Part shown: positions 7,857-16,051 of the stretch, piece after piece
Layout of the letters: each line of letters begins with the position of its first letter
Position numbering within the stretch: position 1 is the stretch's first letter
Origin: an uncultured Hyphomicrobiales bacterium
GTDB taxonomy: Bacteria > Pseudomonadota > Alphaproteobacteria > Rhizobiales > Beijerinckiaceae
NCBI GenBank assembly: GCA_903825465.1
Contig: CAIKAR010000017.1
Coordinates: 1-64,000 of the forward strand
Direction of reading: 5' to 3'
Length of the DNA stretch: 64,000 nucleotides
Made by a program: the position numbers and the translations under genes
Notes under the pieces: model-generated
Databases searched by the model: none
What the model was told of the DNA's origin: nothing
What the model saw: the letters and a program-made list of their open reading frames with translations, nothing else

Positions 7857-8804
7857 ATGGCGACCGCGTCTCCAACACCCCCCTTGACGTCGCCGCGCGT
7901 CTTCATCTTGCGGATGACGGTGTTTTTGCTTCTGGCGGGCTTTCTAGCCCTCATCCTTTACCGCCAGATCATGGTCGCCTTCATGGCCAACCCCGGCCTG
8001 AACGGCTTGATATTGTTTGTGCTGGCGACAGGGATCGCGATCGCCTTGCGCCAGGTCGTTCGTCTTTTCCCCGAGATCCGCTGGGTCAACGCGCCGGAAG
8101 CGGGCGCGCCGGCGAAACCGCCTGTTTTGCTCGCGCCCGTCGCCGCCATTCTCGGCGCGGGCGGCAACGGCCGCGGCATCTCCCCCGCGACTTTGCGGGT
8201 GGTGCTGGATTCGATCGGCTCGCGGCTCGACGAGTCCCGCGAAATCGCGCGCTATATCACGGGCCTGCTGGTGTTTCTTGGCTTGCTCGGCACCTTCTGG
8301 GGCCTCTTGGAAACGGTGGGTTCGATCGGCGCCGTCATCAAATCCATGCAGACGGGCGGGGACGCCGCGGTCATGTTCGACGATTTGAAGAACGGCCTCG
8401 CCGCGCCCATCGCGGGCATGTCGATTTCCTTCACATCGTCGCTGTTCGGCCTCGCCGGCTCCCTGATTGTGGGCTTTCTCGATCTGCAAGCGGGGCAGGC
8501 GCAGAACCGCTTCTTCACCGAGCTTGAGGACAACCTGTCGATGCGCGTCGTCGATCCGGCTGGAGTCGTGGCGGCGATCGGCGGTTTCCCGAACGCCACC
8601 GCGGCCGCGCCGGCCTCGGCGGGCGACGCGAACCGGGCGACGACCGCCGCCATGGCCAACCTCGCCGAAGGCATTCAGGGCCTTGTGCAGCACATGCGCA
8701 AAGAGCAGCAAATGATCCGCGACTGGGTTGAGGCGCAGGCGGGCCAGCAGGAGGCCGTCAAGAAACTGCTCGAACGGCTGGCGTCCGAAACGGAAAAGAA
8801 CTGA
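7857..8804 (+). CDS. MotA/TolQ/ExbB-like proton-channel protein
   Basis: 315 residues from ATG 7857. The two N-terminal membrane helices (about 18-37 and 48-65) and the later pair (about 149-175 with GLLVFLGLLGTFWGLL, and 204-228 with IAGMSISFTSSLFGLAGSL) give the MotA/TolQ/ExbB topology. The GLLGTFWGL and AGMSISFTSS motifs are the conserved channel-lining segments. The C-terminal tail is cytoplasmic and charged. Its stop overlaps the start of the OmpA/MotB-like gene by one base (TGATG), the usual arrangement of the stator-type partner. Role: energised inner-membrane complex acting on the envelope; the precise process is not known. Confidence 0.85.
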   Translation: MATASPTPPLTSPRVFILRMTVFLLLAGFLALILYRQIMVAFMANPGLNGLILFVLATGIAIALRQVVRLFPEIRWVNAPEAGAPAKPPVLLAPVAAILGAGGNGRGISPATLRVVLDSIGSRLDESREIARYITGLLVFLGLLGTFWGLLETVGSIGAVIKSMQTGGDAAVMFDDLKNGLAAPIAGMSISFTSSLFGLAGSLIVGFLDLQAGQAQNRFFTELEDNLSMRVVDPAGVVAAIGGFPNATAAAPASAGDANRATTAAMANLAEGIQGLVQHMRKEQQMIRDWVEAQAGQQEAVKKLLERLASETEKN

Positions 8805-9835
8805 TGGCGCTCGGCCGCGCCCGGCGCGCCACCAAGGGGTTCGACTATTGGCCGGGCTTCGTCGACGCGCTGTCGACGATGCTGCTCGCCATGACGTTTC
8901 TGTTGTCGGTTTTCATGCTGGGGCAGTTCTACCTGTCGCGCGAGGTCTCCGGCAAGGACACCGCGCTCGTCAAGTTGAACAAGCAGATCGAAGACCTCAC
9001 CGCTTTGCTGGCGTTGGAGCGCGCGCAAAAATCCGACGCGCAGACAAACCTCGCCGCGATTTCCTCAACGCTCGACACCGCGAACGCGGAAAAAGCTCGG
9101 CTCGCCGGGCTGCTGGCGCGCGGCGCCGACGCCGCCGCGGACGCGGGCGGGCAGGCGGACGCCGCGGCGCAGTCGCTCGACGCGGAAAAACAGATTTCCG
9201 CCCGCGCCCAGGCGCAAGTCGAAATCCTCAACCAGCAGATCGCCGCGTTGCGCCGGCAACTCGCCGCGCTCGAGGACGCGCTCAACGCCAGCGAGACGCG
9301 CGACAAGGAAAGCCAGGCGCAGATCGCCGATCTGGGTTCGCGGCTGAACCTGGCGCTGGCGCGCACGGTGCAGGAATTGCAGCGCTATCGCTCGGACTTT
9401 TTCGGGCGCTTGCGCGAGATCCTGGGCCAGCGGCCGGGGGTGCGCGTCGTTGGCGACCGCTTTGTCTTCGAGAGCGAGGTTTTGTTTGATTCCGGCAAGG
9501 CGGAACTCAAGCCCGCCGCGCGCGCCGGCATGGACCAACTCGCCAGCGCGGTGCAGGATTTGGAGCGCGAGATACCGCCCGAGATACCCTGGGTGATGCG
9601 AGTCGATGGCCACACCGACAAGCGTCCACCCTCCGCCGGCTCGCCCTACAAATCCAACTGGGAGTTGTCGAGCGACCGGGCGATCGCGGTGGTGCAATAC
9701 CTCGTCTCCAAGGGGGTGCAGCCCCAGCACCTCGTCGCCGCGGGGTTTGGCGAGTTTCAGCCAATCGACCCCGGCGACGGCGACGACGCCTTGCGCAAAA
9801 ACCGCAGGATCGAGCTGAAGCTGACCGAGCGTTGA
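8804..9835 (+). CDS. MotB/OmpA-like peptidoglycan-binding protein
   Basis: 343 residues. A single membrane helix (about 21-43) begins with Asp21 in FVDALSTMLLAM, matching the proton-carrying Asp of MotB. Residues about 50-190 are a long Ala/Gln/Glu-rich coiled coil in the periplasm, and 225-343 form an OmpA C-terminal domain (FESEVLFDSGKAELKP, VDGHTDKRPP, LSSDRAIAVVQYL, NRRIELKL) that binds peptidoglycan. Overlap with the TolQ-like gene indicates a stator-like complex. No flagellar or tol genes are near, so this is a stand-alone envelope motor pair, as found next to dnaJ-like genes in some rhizobia. Confidence 0.88.
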   Translation: MALGRARRATKGFDYWPGFVDALSTMLLAMTFLLSVFMLGQFYLSREVSGKDTALVKLNKQIEDLTALLALERAQKSDAQTNLAAISSTLDTANAEKARLAGLLARGADAAADAGGQADAAAQSLDAEKQISARAQAQVEILNQQIAALRRQLAALEDALNASETRDKESQAQIADLGSRLNLALARTVQELQRYRSDFFGRLREILGQRPGVRVVGDRFVFESEVLFDSGKAELKPAARAGMDQLASAVQDLEREIPPEIPWVMRVDGHTDKRPPSAGSPYKSNWELSSDRAIAVVQYLVSKGVQPQHLVAAGFGEFQPIDPGDGDDALRKNRRIELKLTER

Positions 9836-9967
9836 CGCGCGGCGCGCGCGCTTCCGGGCAAAGCTTTGGCTCAGGGCGGCTTGCGTCCGCGATCCCCGCG
9901 CCCATATACCGGGCGAGACATTGCGTCCGCGCCAATCGGGCGGGCGCGGGAATGGGCTTAAACGTTT

Positions 9968-10906
9968 ATGCGCGACCCCTACACCATCCTTGGCGTGCCA
10001 AAAGCGGCCGCTGGCGACGAGATCAAGAAAGCCTATCGCAAACTGGCGAAACGCTTTCATCCCGACCACAACAAGGACGATCCCAAGGCCAAGGAGAAAT
10101 TCGCCGAGGCCAATTCCGCCTATGAAATCCTTGGCGACGAGAAAAAGAAGGGCCAGTTCGACCGCGGCGAAATCGACGCGGAAGGCAAGCCCCGGGGGTT
10201 CGATCCCTTTGGCGGCGCGGCGCCGGGCGGCTTCCGAAGGCCGGGCGGCGGCGCTTCGCCCGGCGCCGAGCATTTCAATTTCGGCGGCGGCGCGCCCGGT
10301 GGCGGAGCCGGATTCGACCCTTCGGATCTTTTCGAGGGCTTGTTTGGCGGCGGCAGCCGCCGCGCCCCGCGCGCCGCGCCCCGTGGCGAGGATGTCGCGG
10401 CGACGGCGCATGTTTCGCTTGAACAGGCCGCGTTGGGTGGCGAGAGCCGAGTTGTGCTGCCCACAGGGCGCACAATGGAAGTTAAAATCCCGGCCGGCAT
10501 CGAGGATGGCAAAACCATCCGCCTCAAGGGGCAGGGCGGCGGCAGTCCGCTCGGCGGGCCCGCCGGCGACGCGCTGGTCACGGTGAGGATCGCCCGCCAT
10601 CCCCTCTTCCGCGTCGAGGGCCGCGACCTCCGGGAGGATGTGTCGATCCCGCTCTACGACGCGGTGCTGGGCGGCAAGGTCGAGGCGCGCACGCTGACGG
10701 GCGTCGTGGAACTGACGGTGCCGCCCAACAGCAGCTCCGGCCGCACGCTGCGGCTGCGGGGAAAGGGACTGCCGGCGAGCGGCGCGGGCGCGGCGGGAGA
10801 TCTGCTGGTGACGCTGCGGATCGCGCTGCCCGAGGCGGCGGACGCGGAGCTCGACGCCTTGATGAAACGCTGGCGCGACACGAAGCCGTACAAGCCGCGG
10901 GATTGA
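9968..10906 (+). CDS. Type II DnaJ (CbpA-like) co-chaperone
   Basis: 312 residues. J domain at 1-68 with the HPD motif at 31-33, a Gly/Phe-rich linker about 69-130 ([24 protein letters not shown]), and DnaJ C-terminal beta domains about 140-300 ([38 protein letters not shown]). There is no CxxCxGxG zinc finger, which makes it type II like CbpA and not DnaJ proper. It would stimulate DnaK ATPase in the cytoplasm. It ends 7 nt from the convergent TctC-like gene with no hairpin between. Confidence 0.92.
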   Translation: MRDPYTILGVPKAAAGDEIKKAYRKLAKRFHPDHNKDDPKAKEKFAEANSAYEILGDEKKKGQFDRGEIDAEGKPRGFDPFGGAAPGGFRRPGGGASPGAEHFNFGGGAPGGGAGFDPSDLFEGLFGGGSRRAPRAAPRGEDVAATAHVSLEQAALGGESRVVLPTGRTMEVKIPAGIEDGKTIRLKGQGGGSPLGGPAGDALVTVRIARHPLFRVEGRDLREDVSIPLYDAVLGGKVEARTLTGVVELTVPPNSSSGRTLRLRGKGLPASGAGAAGDLLVTLRIALPEAADAELDALMKRWRDTKPYKPRD

Positions 10907-10913
10907 CCCCGGC

Positions 10914-11927
10914 CTATTTCGCGGCGGGCGTGATCAGCTTCTTGGCGCGTTCCACGACATCCTTGGATGTCGCGTAAACCTTGGCGATCATCGCTTGCGT
11001 GTCCTCGCCGCTTGTCGGCGAAATCTCGGCCGCCATCGTCTTTCCGTCTTCCAGAAACGCGGGGTCCTTCATCGTCGCGTCGAAGGCGCGGCGAAGGATT
11101 TCGACCTTGCCCGCCGGCGTTCCCGGCGGCGCGGCGAAGGGCCGGCCCAGCGCCGTGCCGGTGAGGAACAGGGTGAAAAGCTGCTTGTCGGCGTCGTTTT
11201 TCAACAAATCGAAAATCAGCGGGGCGTCGCCCGCCTTCGGGCTTTTGGCGAAACCGAGTTGCAGGATCATGTTGACCTTGTGGTCGTTAATCCAGTCGGG
11301 CTTCGAGGCTTCCAGAGACGACATGGTGAGGCCGCACCGCCCGTTCACCTCGCCGCCTTCGATCGCCATGAAGGTTTCCTTGGTGCCGAGATAGCCGGTG
11401 ACGAGGCGGAATTTCGTGCCGATGGTGTCGTTGAGGATCAGCGGATAGGTGTCGGTTTCCGAGCCCGCGCCAGTGCCCGCGAGAACCATTTCCCTTTTCT
11501 TCGCGTCGTCGATGGTTTTGAAATCGCCCGCGCCCCACGAGACGCACAGGCTCACGTCGCGGCTGACCGCGCCGATCCAATTGAACTTGCTCATGTCGTA
11601 GCCGGGGTTGCGCGCGCCGATCAGCGGCTCGATCAGCGGGCCGCCGGGAAACGTCGTCAGCGCCGTGCCGTCCTTCGGCGCGGTGTCGGCGAGAAAGTTC
11701 GCGGCGCGGATGCCGCCCGCGCCCGGCATGTCCTGCACGTTGACCGAGGGGTTGCCGGGAATGTGGCGGCCGAGATGGCGCCCCAGCAGCCGCGCGTAAA
11801 GATCGATGCCGCCGCCCGCCGTGCCGGCGACATAGAGGGTGATCGGCTTGGTGATCGTCTCCTGCGCCAAGACGGGCATGACGGGCGTGGCGGCGACAAC
11901 GAGCGCGAGCGCGGGGAAACGGGGCAT
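10914..11927 (-). CDS. TctC/Bug-like solute-binding protein
   Basis: 337 residues, signal peptide 1-21 ending MPVLAQ. Mature protein has VAGTAGGGIDLYARLLGRHL, IPGNPSVNVQDMPGAGG and the C-terminal KVEILRRAFDATMKDPAF helix, which place it in the same orphan binding-protein subgroup as those at 3461, 38040, 40175 and 45380; it is especially like 45380 (GGGID core, TGAGSETDT/TGASSDTDT loop). Start ATG 11927, 9 nt after the stop of the upstream cupin gene. Substrate probably an organic acid; no TctAB partner seen. Confidence 0.85.
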   Translation of the reverse strand: MPRFPALALVVAATPVMPVLAQETITKPITLYVAGTAGGGIDLYARLLGRHLGRHIPGNPSVNVQDMPGAGGIRAANFLADTAPKDGTALTTFPGGPLIEPLIGARNPGYDMSKFNWIGAVSRDVSLCVSWGAGDFKTIDDAKKREMVLAGTGAGSETDTYPLILNDTIGTKFRLVTGYLGTKETFMAIEGGEVNGRCGLTMSSLEASKPDWINDHKVNMILQLGFAKSPKAGDAPLIFDLLKNDADKQLFTLFLTGTALGRPFAAPPGTPAGKVEILRRAFDATMKDPAFLEDGKTMAAEISPTSGEDTQAMIAKVYATSKDVVERAKKLITPAAK

Positions 11928-11936
11928 GGCGGAATC

Positions 11937-12491
11937 CTAAACGGGTTTGGCGTCGATCAACACGAAGGCGACGACGCAGGGCGCGCTGGAGCGGTTGCTC
12001 CACGCGTGGTTGGTGCCGCGCTGGACGAGGACGTCGCCCTGCCTGAGCAGGGTTTCGCCCTCTTCCATCAGCGCCCAGATTTCGCCGCTCAGAATGATCG
12101 CGTAGTCGATCGACGCGGTTTTGTGGAAGCCGGGATGCCGCGCGTTGGAGCGGTCGAGCGCGCCGGCGCGGCCCGAGCCGTCGTCGTGGCTCGACGCGCG
12201 TTCGGCCTCGAGCGAGGCCAGGCGCTCGCTGTCAGGCGGATAGGAGATCACTCGGAAGACGCTGCCGTTCGCCGGTGGCGGCAGGCGGTACGCGTGTCGC
12301 GTCGGGTCTTTCGCGCCCGAATTGTCGGCGGGCGTTTCCGCCGTTTCCCACAGTTCGCTCACGCGCGAGGAACCCGCGGCGCGCTGACGAACCTGCGGGG
12401 GCGGACCGTCGGAAATGAACACCGACCTGCCTTGCGCGTCGTGCCCGGTGACGACGCGGCGAATTTCGTTGGTCCGATTTTCGTTGGTCAT
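11937..12491 (-). CDS. Cupin-domain protein, copy 2 of a tandem pair
   Basis: 184 residues. N-terminal EIRRVVTGHDAQGRSVFISDGPPP is nearly the same as in the upstream neighbour (RRIVTGHDAAGKAVVLMDGPAP), so the two arose by tandem duplication. Cupin motifs: HPGFHKTASIDYAIILSGEI (118-137) and RQGDVLVQRGTNHAWSNRS. The first motif has fewer His ligands than metal cupins usually show. Gap to the neighbour is 4 nt, implying coupling and possibly a heteromer. Members of this VTGHDA group occur beside catabolic enzymes; function unknown. Confidence 0.83.
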   Translation of the reverse strand: MTNENRTNEIRRVVTGHDAQGRSVFISDGPPPQVRQRAAGSSRVSELWETAETPADNSGAKDPTRHAYRLPPPANGSVFRVISYPPDSERLASLEAERASSHDDGSGRAGALDRSNARHPGFHKTASIDYAIILSGEIWALMEEGETLLRQGDVLVQRGTNHAWSNRSSAPCVVAFVLIDAKPV

Positions 12492-12495
12492 GGAG

Positions 12496-13035
12496 TCAGC
12501 CTTTCTTCCACGCCGGCGGCTCCTCGCCGTCGATCAGCGCGAAGCAGACGCGGCAATTCGCCTGCGAGTTGTTGACCCAGGCGTGATAGGTCGCCTGCTG
12601 CACCATGATGTCGCCGGCGCGCATCGTGACTTCGGAATCGTCAAGCAGCATGTCGATCTCGCCTTCGAGGCAGATCGCGTAATCCACGCTGCGGGTGCGG
12701 TGCATGTGGGGATGGCGCAGCGCTCCGCCCTCGTGGCTCAGCCCCATCTCCTTCAACACCTGCTCGTGGCTGACGCCGCCGCCGTCGCCCGCCGGCGGAA
12801 AATCGACGACGCGCAGGATCGATCCGCGGCGTGGCGGCGCGACGGGGGATTCGCGGTCGGCGCGGTCGGCGTTGAAGGAAGCGTCGGCGGGCGCCTCTTC
12901 AGTCACCCACAGCAAGGTCGATGTGAGGCCCGTCGCCTGCCGGACGCGCTGGTTCGGCGCCGGCCCGTCCATCAGGACGACCGCCTTGCCGGCCGCGTCG
13001 TGGCCGGTGACGATGCGGCGAACTGGCTTGGGCAT
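12496..13035 (-). CDS. Cupin-domain protein, copy 1 of a tandem pair
   Basis: 179 residues with start at ATG 13035, preceded by GGGAG; a longer frame reaching 13209 lacks a ribosome site and runs into the promoter region of the operon. Same VTGHDA N-terminus as the next gene. Cupin motif 1 is RHPHMHRTRSVDYAICLEGEIDM and motif 2 RAGDIMVQQATYHAWVNNS. The HPHMHRTRS segment supplies more possible metal ligands than copy 2, so copy 1 may be the active subunit. It is followed by copy 2 and a TctC-like gene, and preceded 88 nt upstream by a class II aldolase on the same strand. Confidence 0.85.
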   Translation of the reverse strand: MPKPVRRIVTGHDAAGKAVVLMDGPAPNQRVRQATGLTSTLLWVTEEAPADASFNADRADRESPVAPPRRGSILRVVDFPPAGDGGGVSHEQVLKEMGLSHEGGALRHPHMHRTRSVDYAICLEGEIDMLLDDSEVTMRAGDIMVQQATYHAWVNNSQANCRVCFALIDGEEPPAWKKG

Positions 13036-13123
13036 CTCAAACTCCCTTGGAGCCCGCGGGGCTATGGTTTCCAGCCCGTGATAGGATATTTCGCATCCCC
13101 GCGAAAGAACCGAAACGAAGCTC

Positions 13124-13873
13124 TCACGACCCCGTCGCTTCGCAATAAAAACGCCAGGTCGCGGCTTCGCCTCCCTTCGGCGGCGCGCCCTTCTCGGGCA
13201 TCGACTCAAGCCCTTTGGTCGCGGCGATTTCGACCTGATCCTCTTGCGAGATCGGCTCCGCGCCGCCGAGCAGCGCCGCGCGGTAGTTGATGTCGGCGAG
13301 CTGGTTCAACTGGATCATGTAGAGCGCCGCCTGCTCGACGCTGCGTCCCGCCGTTGTGACGCCGTGTCCGCGCATCAGACAGACCTTCTTGTTGGCGATG
13401 GCGCGCGCGAGCTCGACGCCGCGCTCCTTCGTGTCGATGAGAACGCTGCGTTCGTAGGTCGGGATGCCGTCCAGCGCGAGTTTCGCGCTCGAAGGGTCGT
13501 AGGCGCCGTAAAGCGGCAGCAGGGGCTTGCAGCAGATGGTGAACAGCATCGGCGCCGGCGGATGGATGTGAATGACGGAATGGATTTCCGGCCGCGCCCG
13601 ATAGATTTCCGAATGAATGAAAATCTCGCGGGGCACGGCGAGGCCCTCGTCGTTGGGCTTGACGAGCTTGCCGTCGAAATCGACCTCGATCACCTGTTCG
13701 GCGCCGGTGTAGCGCACGCCCAGTTCGCCCGGGCCGCGCGCGCGGATGAGCATCTTGTTCTCGCCCGGCAGGCGCGCGCTGACATGGCCGAGCGCCGCGT
13801 GCGTCAGTTCAAGCCGCCCCAGCACGCGGCAGGCGCGGGCCACGCGCTCGGCGAGTTCGTTCGAATTCGGCAT
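13124..13873 (-). CDS. Class II aldolase/adducin family protein
   Basis: 249 residues from ATG 13873 (GAGGAA upstream); an extended frame to 13966 would cover a direct repeat and was rejected. Fold markers: THAALGHVSARLPG (about 24-37), IHSEIYRARPEIHSVIHIHPP (metal His residues in HIHPP) and a C-terminal MRGHGVTTAGRSVEQA with another His. This is the Zn-dependent aldolase/epimerase/decarboxylase family (fuculose-phosphate aldolase, ribulose-phosphate epimerase, gallate or hydroxybenzoate decarboxylase-like members). In this context a non-sugar carbon-carbon lyase or decarboxylase is plausible. First gene of the minus run aldolase, cupin, cupin, TctC-like. Confidence 0.87.
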   Translation of the reverse strand: MPNSNELAERVARACRVLGRLELTHAALGHVSARLPGENKMLIRARGPGELGVRYTGAEQVIEVDFDGKLVKPNDEGLAVPREIFIHSEIYRARPEIHSVIHIHPPAPMLFTICCKPLLPLYGAYDPSSAKLALDGIPTYERSVLIDTKERGVELARAIANKKVCLMRGHGVTTAGRSVEQAALYMIQLNQLADINYRAALLGGAEPISQEDQVEIAATKGLESMPEKGAPPKGGEAATWRFYCEATGS

Positions 13874-13938
13874 GGCCGGTTCCTCGTTGGCGCCCAGGCG
13901 CGTGATCGCGCGAAGAAGTAACCCTTCGCCGGCGCCGG

Positions 13939-13979
13939 ACACAAGCCGGAGCGGCGCGTTACACAAGCCGGAGCGGCGC
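13939..13979. repeat. 19-bp tandem direct repeat in a divergent promoter region
   Basis: ACACAAGCCGGAGCGGCGC occurs at 13939-13957 and again at 13961-13979 with a 3-nt gap (22-nt period, two helical turns). It lies between the divergent aldolase (start 13873) and TctC-like (start 14081) genes and could bind a regulator. Confidence 0.6.
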
Positions 13980-14080
13980 TTGGCCGGCCGCCGTGTTGCG
14001 CGCGGCCTTCAACAAGCGCAAATTGCGCCCACCGCCGCGCGGCCTTTTTTCAGGCCGCGATGGCGTTGGGGGGAAACGTC

Positions 14081-15052
14081 ATGCCGCAACGCCGAGAGTT
14101 CGTCGGGCTCGCCGCCGCCGCGGGGCTCGCGCCGCTGCTGCCGCGCGCCGCGTTCGCGCTCGACTACCCGACGAAGCCCGTCCACGTCCTGATCACCACC
14201 GCGCCCGGCGGCTCGTCCGACATCACGACGCGGCTGGTGACAACGGTCTTGTCCGACCGGCTCGGTCAGCCTTTCATCATCGACAACAGGCCCGGGGCCG
14301 GCGGCAATATCGCGACCGAACTCGTGTTGCGCGCGCCGGTCGACGGATACACGTTGCTCGCGATGACGAAGGGCAATCTCGTCGTCAACATGCTGTACGA
14401 CAATCTCCCGTTCGACATGGCGCGCGATTTCGAGCCGGTGGCGGGCGTCGGCAATGGCCCGCTCGTCATGCTGGTCAATCCGTCCGTGCCGACGAAGACG
14501 CTGCCGGAGTTCATCGCTTGGGCGAAGGCGAATCCGGGCAAAATCAACTACGGGTCCGCGGGCAACGCCACCGATCCCCACATGGCGGGCGAATTGTTCA
14601 AGAAGCTGGCCGGCGTCGAGATGACGCATGTGCCTTATCGCGGCGGAGCGTTGGCGCTGACCGACCTTCTCGGCGGCGGATTGCAACTGATGTTCAGCAA
14701 TTTGCCGGCGGCCGACTATGTCGCCTCCGGCAAGCTGCGCGCCCTCGCGGTGACAACGGCGAAGCGCTCGCCGCAATTCGCCGATTTGCCGGCGGTCGCC
14801 GAGGTTTTGCCCGGCTACGAGATCGGCGTGTGGTACGCCTTCGTGGCGCGCAAGGGCGCGCCCGCTGAAATAATCGACAAGCTCAACAAGGCGGCGACCG
14901 ACGCGCTGCGCGAAAAATCCGTCGTCGATGGCCTGGCGGTGCTGACCGCGGCGCCGATGCCCATGACGCCAGCGGAACTCGCGGGGCTCTTCGCCTCCGA
15001 GACGGAGAAATGGGGCGGCTTGATCAAGTCGGCCGGCATCAAAGCGGGATGA
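14081..15052 (+). CDS. Bug-family solute-binding protein with Tat-type signal
   Basis: 323 residues. ATG 14081 is preceded by GGGGGA; an earlier in-frame ATG (14060) would bury the signal peptide. The N-terminus QRREFVGLAAAAGLAPLLP has a twin-arginine motif (Arg4-Arg5) and ends at AFA-LDYP. This is the canonical Bug type: YPTKPVHVLITTAPGGSSD, IDNRPGAGGNIATE and VPYRGGALALTDLLGGGLQ are the carboxylate-binding loops. Distinct from the FYRGK-type paralogues elsewhere in the window. The amidohydrolase gene follows after 24 nt, so uptake or sensing of its substrate is likely. Confidence 0.9.
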   Translation: MPQRREFVGLAAAAGLAPLLPRAAFALDYPTKPVHVLITTAPGGSSDITTRLVTTVLSDRLGQPFIIDNRPGAGGNIATELVLRAPVDGYTLLAMTKGNLVVNMLYDNLPFDMARDFEPVAGVGNGPLVMLVNPSVPTKTLPEFIAWAKANPGKINYGSAGNATDPHMAGELFKKLAGVEMTHVPYRGGALALTDLLGGGLQLMFSNLPAADYVASGKLRALAVTTAKRSPQFADLPAVAEVLPGYEIGVWYAFVARKGAPAEIIDKLNKAATDALREKSVVDGLAVLTAAPMPMTPAELAGLFASETEKWGGLIKSAGIKAG

Positions 15053-15076
15053 TTCCGCCAAACAAGAGGAAATGAA

Positions 15077-16042
15077 ATGACTGCGTCGAAAACCGGACGG
15101 ATCGACATCCACCATCACTTCTGGCCGCGCGCCTACATGGCCGAAGAGCAGGAGCGCAACGCCGGCTACAAACACGGCGGCGCCGGCCCCGACCGGCTTT
15201 TGGGCTGGAGCCCGGAACAGGCCATCGAGGCGATGGACGCGCACGGCATCGATATCGCCATCGGCTCGGTGTCGACGCCGGGCGCCTGGTTCGGCGATGT
15301 CGCGGCGGCGCGGCGGCTGTCGCGCCTCTGGAACGAGGCGGGCGCGAAAACAGTGGCCGCGCATCCCAAACGGTTCGGGTTCTTCGCGCTTGTCGCGCCG
15401 CCGGATGTCGAGGGCGCGCTGCGGGAAATCGAATACGCGCTCGACACGCTGAAGGCCGACGGCGTCGGCCTGTTGTCGAACTACGCCGGCAAGTCGCTCG
15501 GCGATCCCGCCTTCGCGCCGGTCTTCGACGAACTCAACCGGCGCAAGGCGGTGGTGTTCATCCACCCGGCGGCGCATCCCGCGACCGCGGGGCTCATCCC
15601 CGGCCTGTTGCCGCAGGGAATCGAATTTCCCATGGACACCACGCGCACCGTGACCAGCCTCGTGCTGAGCGGAACGATGGCGCGGTGCCCAAACCTGCGG
15701 ATCGTGCTGTCGCACGGCGGCGGCGTGTTGCCCTTCCTCGCCGCGCGCATCGACCACGTCGCGGGACGCGTCGAGGCTTTCAAGGCGAACAATCCCAATG
15801 GCATCGAACATGAATTGAAGCGGTTCTATTGCGACACCGCCGGCTCGGCCAGCGCGCCGCAGCTCGACGCCATGCTGCGCTTCTATCCGCCGGGGCATGT
15901 GTTGTATGGCAGCGACTACCCCTTTGTGGCGATGGCGGAGGGCATCGAGGAAATGAACCACTATCACCCGCCCGCCGACACGCGCGCCGCGATCGACCGC
16001 GGCAACGCGATGGAGCTGTTGCCGCGTTTGAAGAGCGTTTAA
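15077..16042 (+). CDS. Amidohydrolase family 2, ACMSD-like metal hydrolase or decarboxylase
   Basis: 321 residues, ATG 15077 with AGAGGAAA site. Full ACMSD-type metal set is visible: IDIHHHFWP (H-x-H at 12/14), a central His in VFIHPAAHP, HGGG in VLSHGGGVLPFL and Asp in LYGSDYPFV. ACMSD and relatives decarboxylate aromatic or muconate acids such as gamma-resorcylate or 6-methylsalicylate using one Zn ion. Because the usual ligands are all present, this member is more likely to be an active non-oxidative decarboxylase than the D-x-H variants at 25-32 kb. It is coupled to the Bug binding protein and ends 9 nt from the convergent folC. Confidence 0.88.
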   Translation: MTASKTGRIDIHHHFWPRAYMAEEQERNAGYKHGGAGPDRLLGWSPEQAIEAMDAHGIDIAIGSVSTPGAWFGDVAAARRLSRLWNEAGAKTVAAHPKRFGFFALVAPPDVEGALREIEYALDTLKADGVGLLSNYAGKSLGDPAFAPVFDELNRRKAVVFIHPAAHPATAGLIPGLLPQGIEFPMDTTRTVTSLVLSGTMARCPNLRIVLSHGGGVLPFLAARIDHVAGRVEAFKANNPNGIEHELKRFYCDTAGSASAPQLDAMLRFYPPGHVLYGSDYPFVAMAEGIEEMNHYHPPADTRAAIDRGNAMELLPRLKSV

Positions 16043-16051
16043 GCGCGGCGC

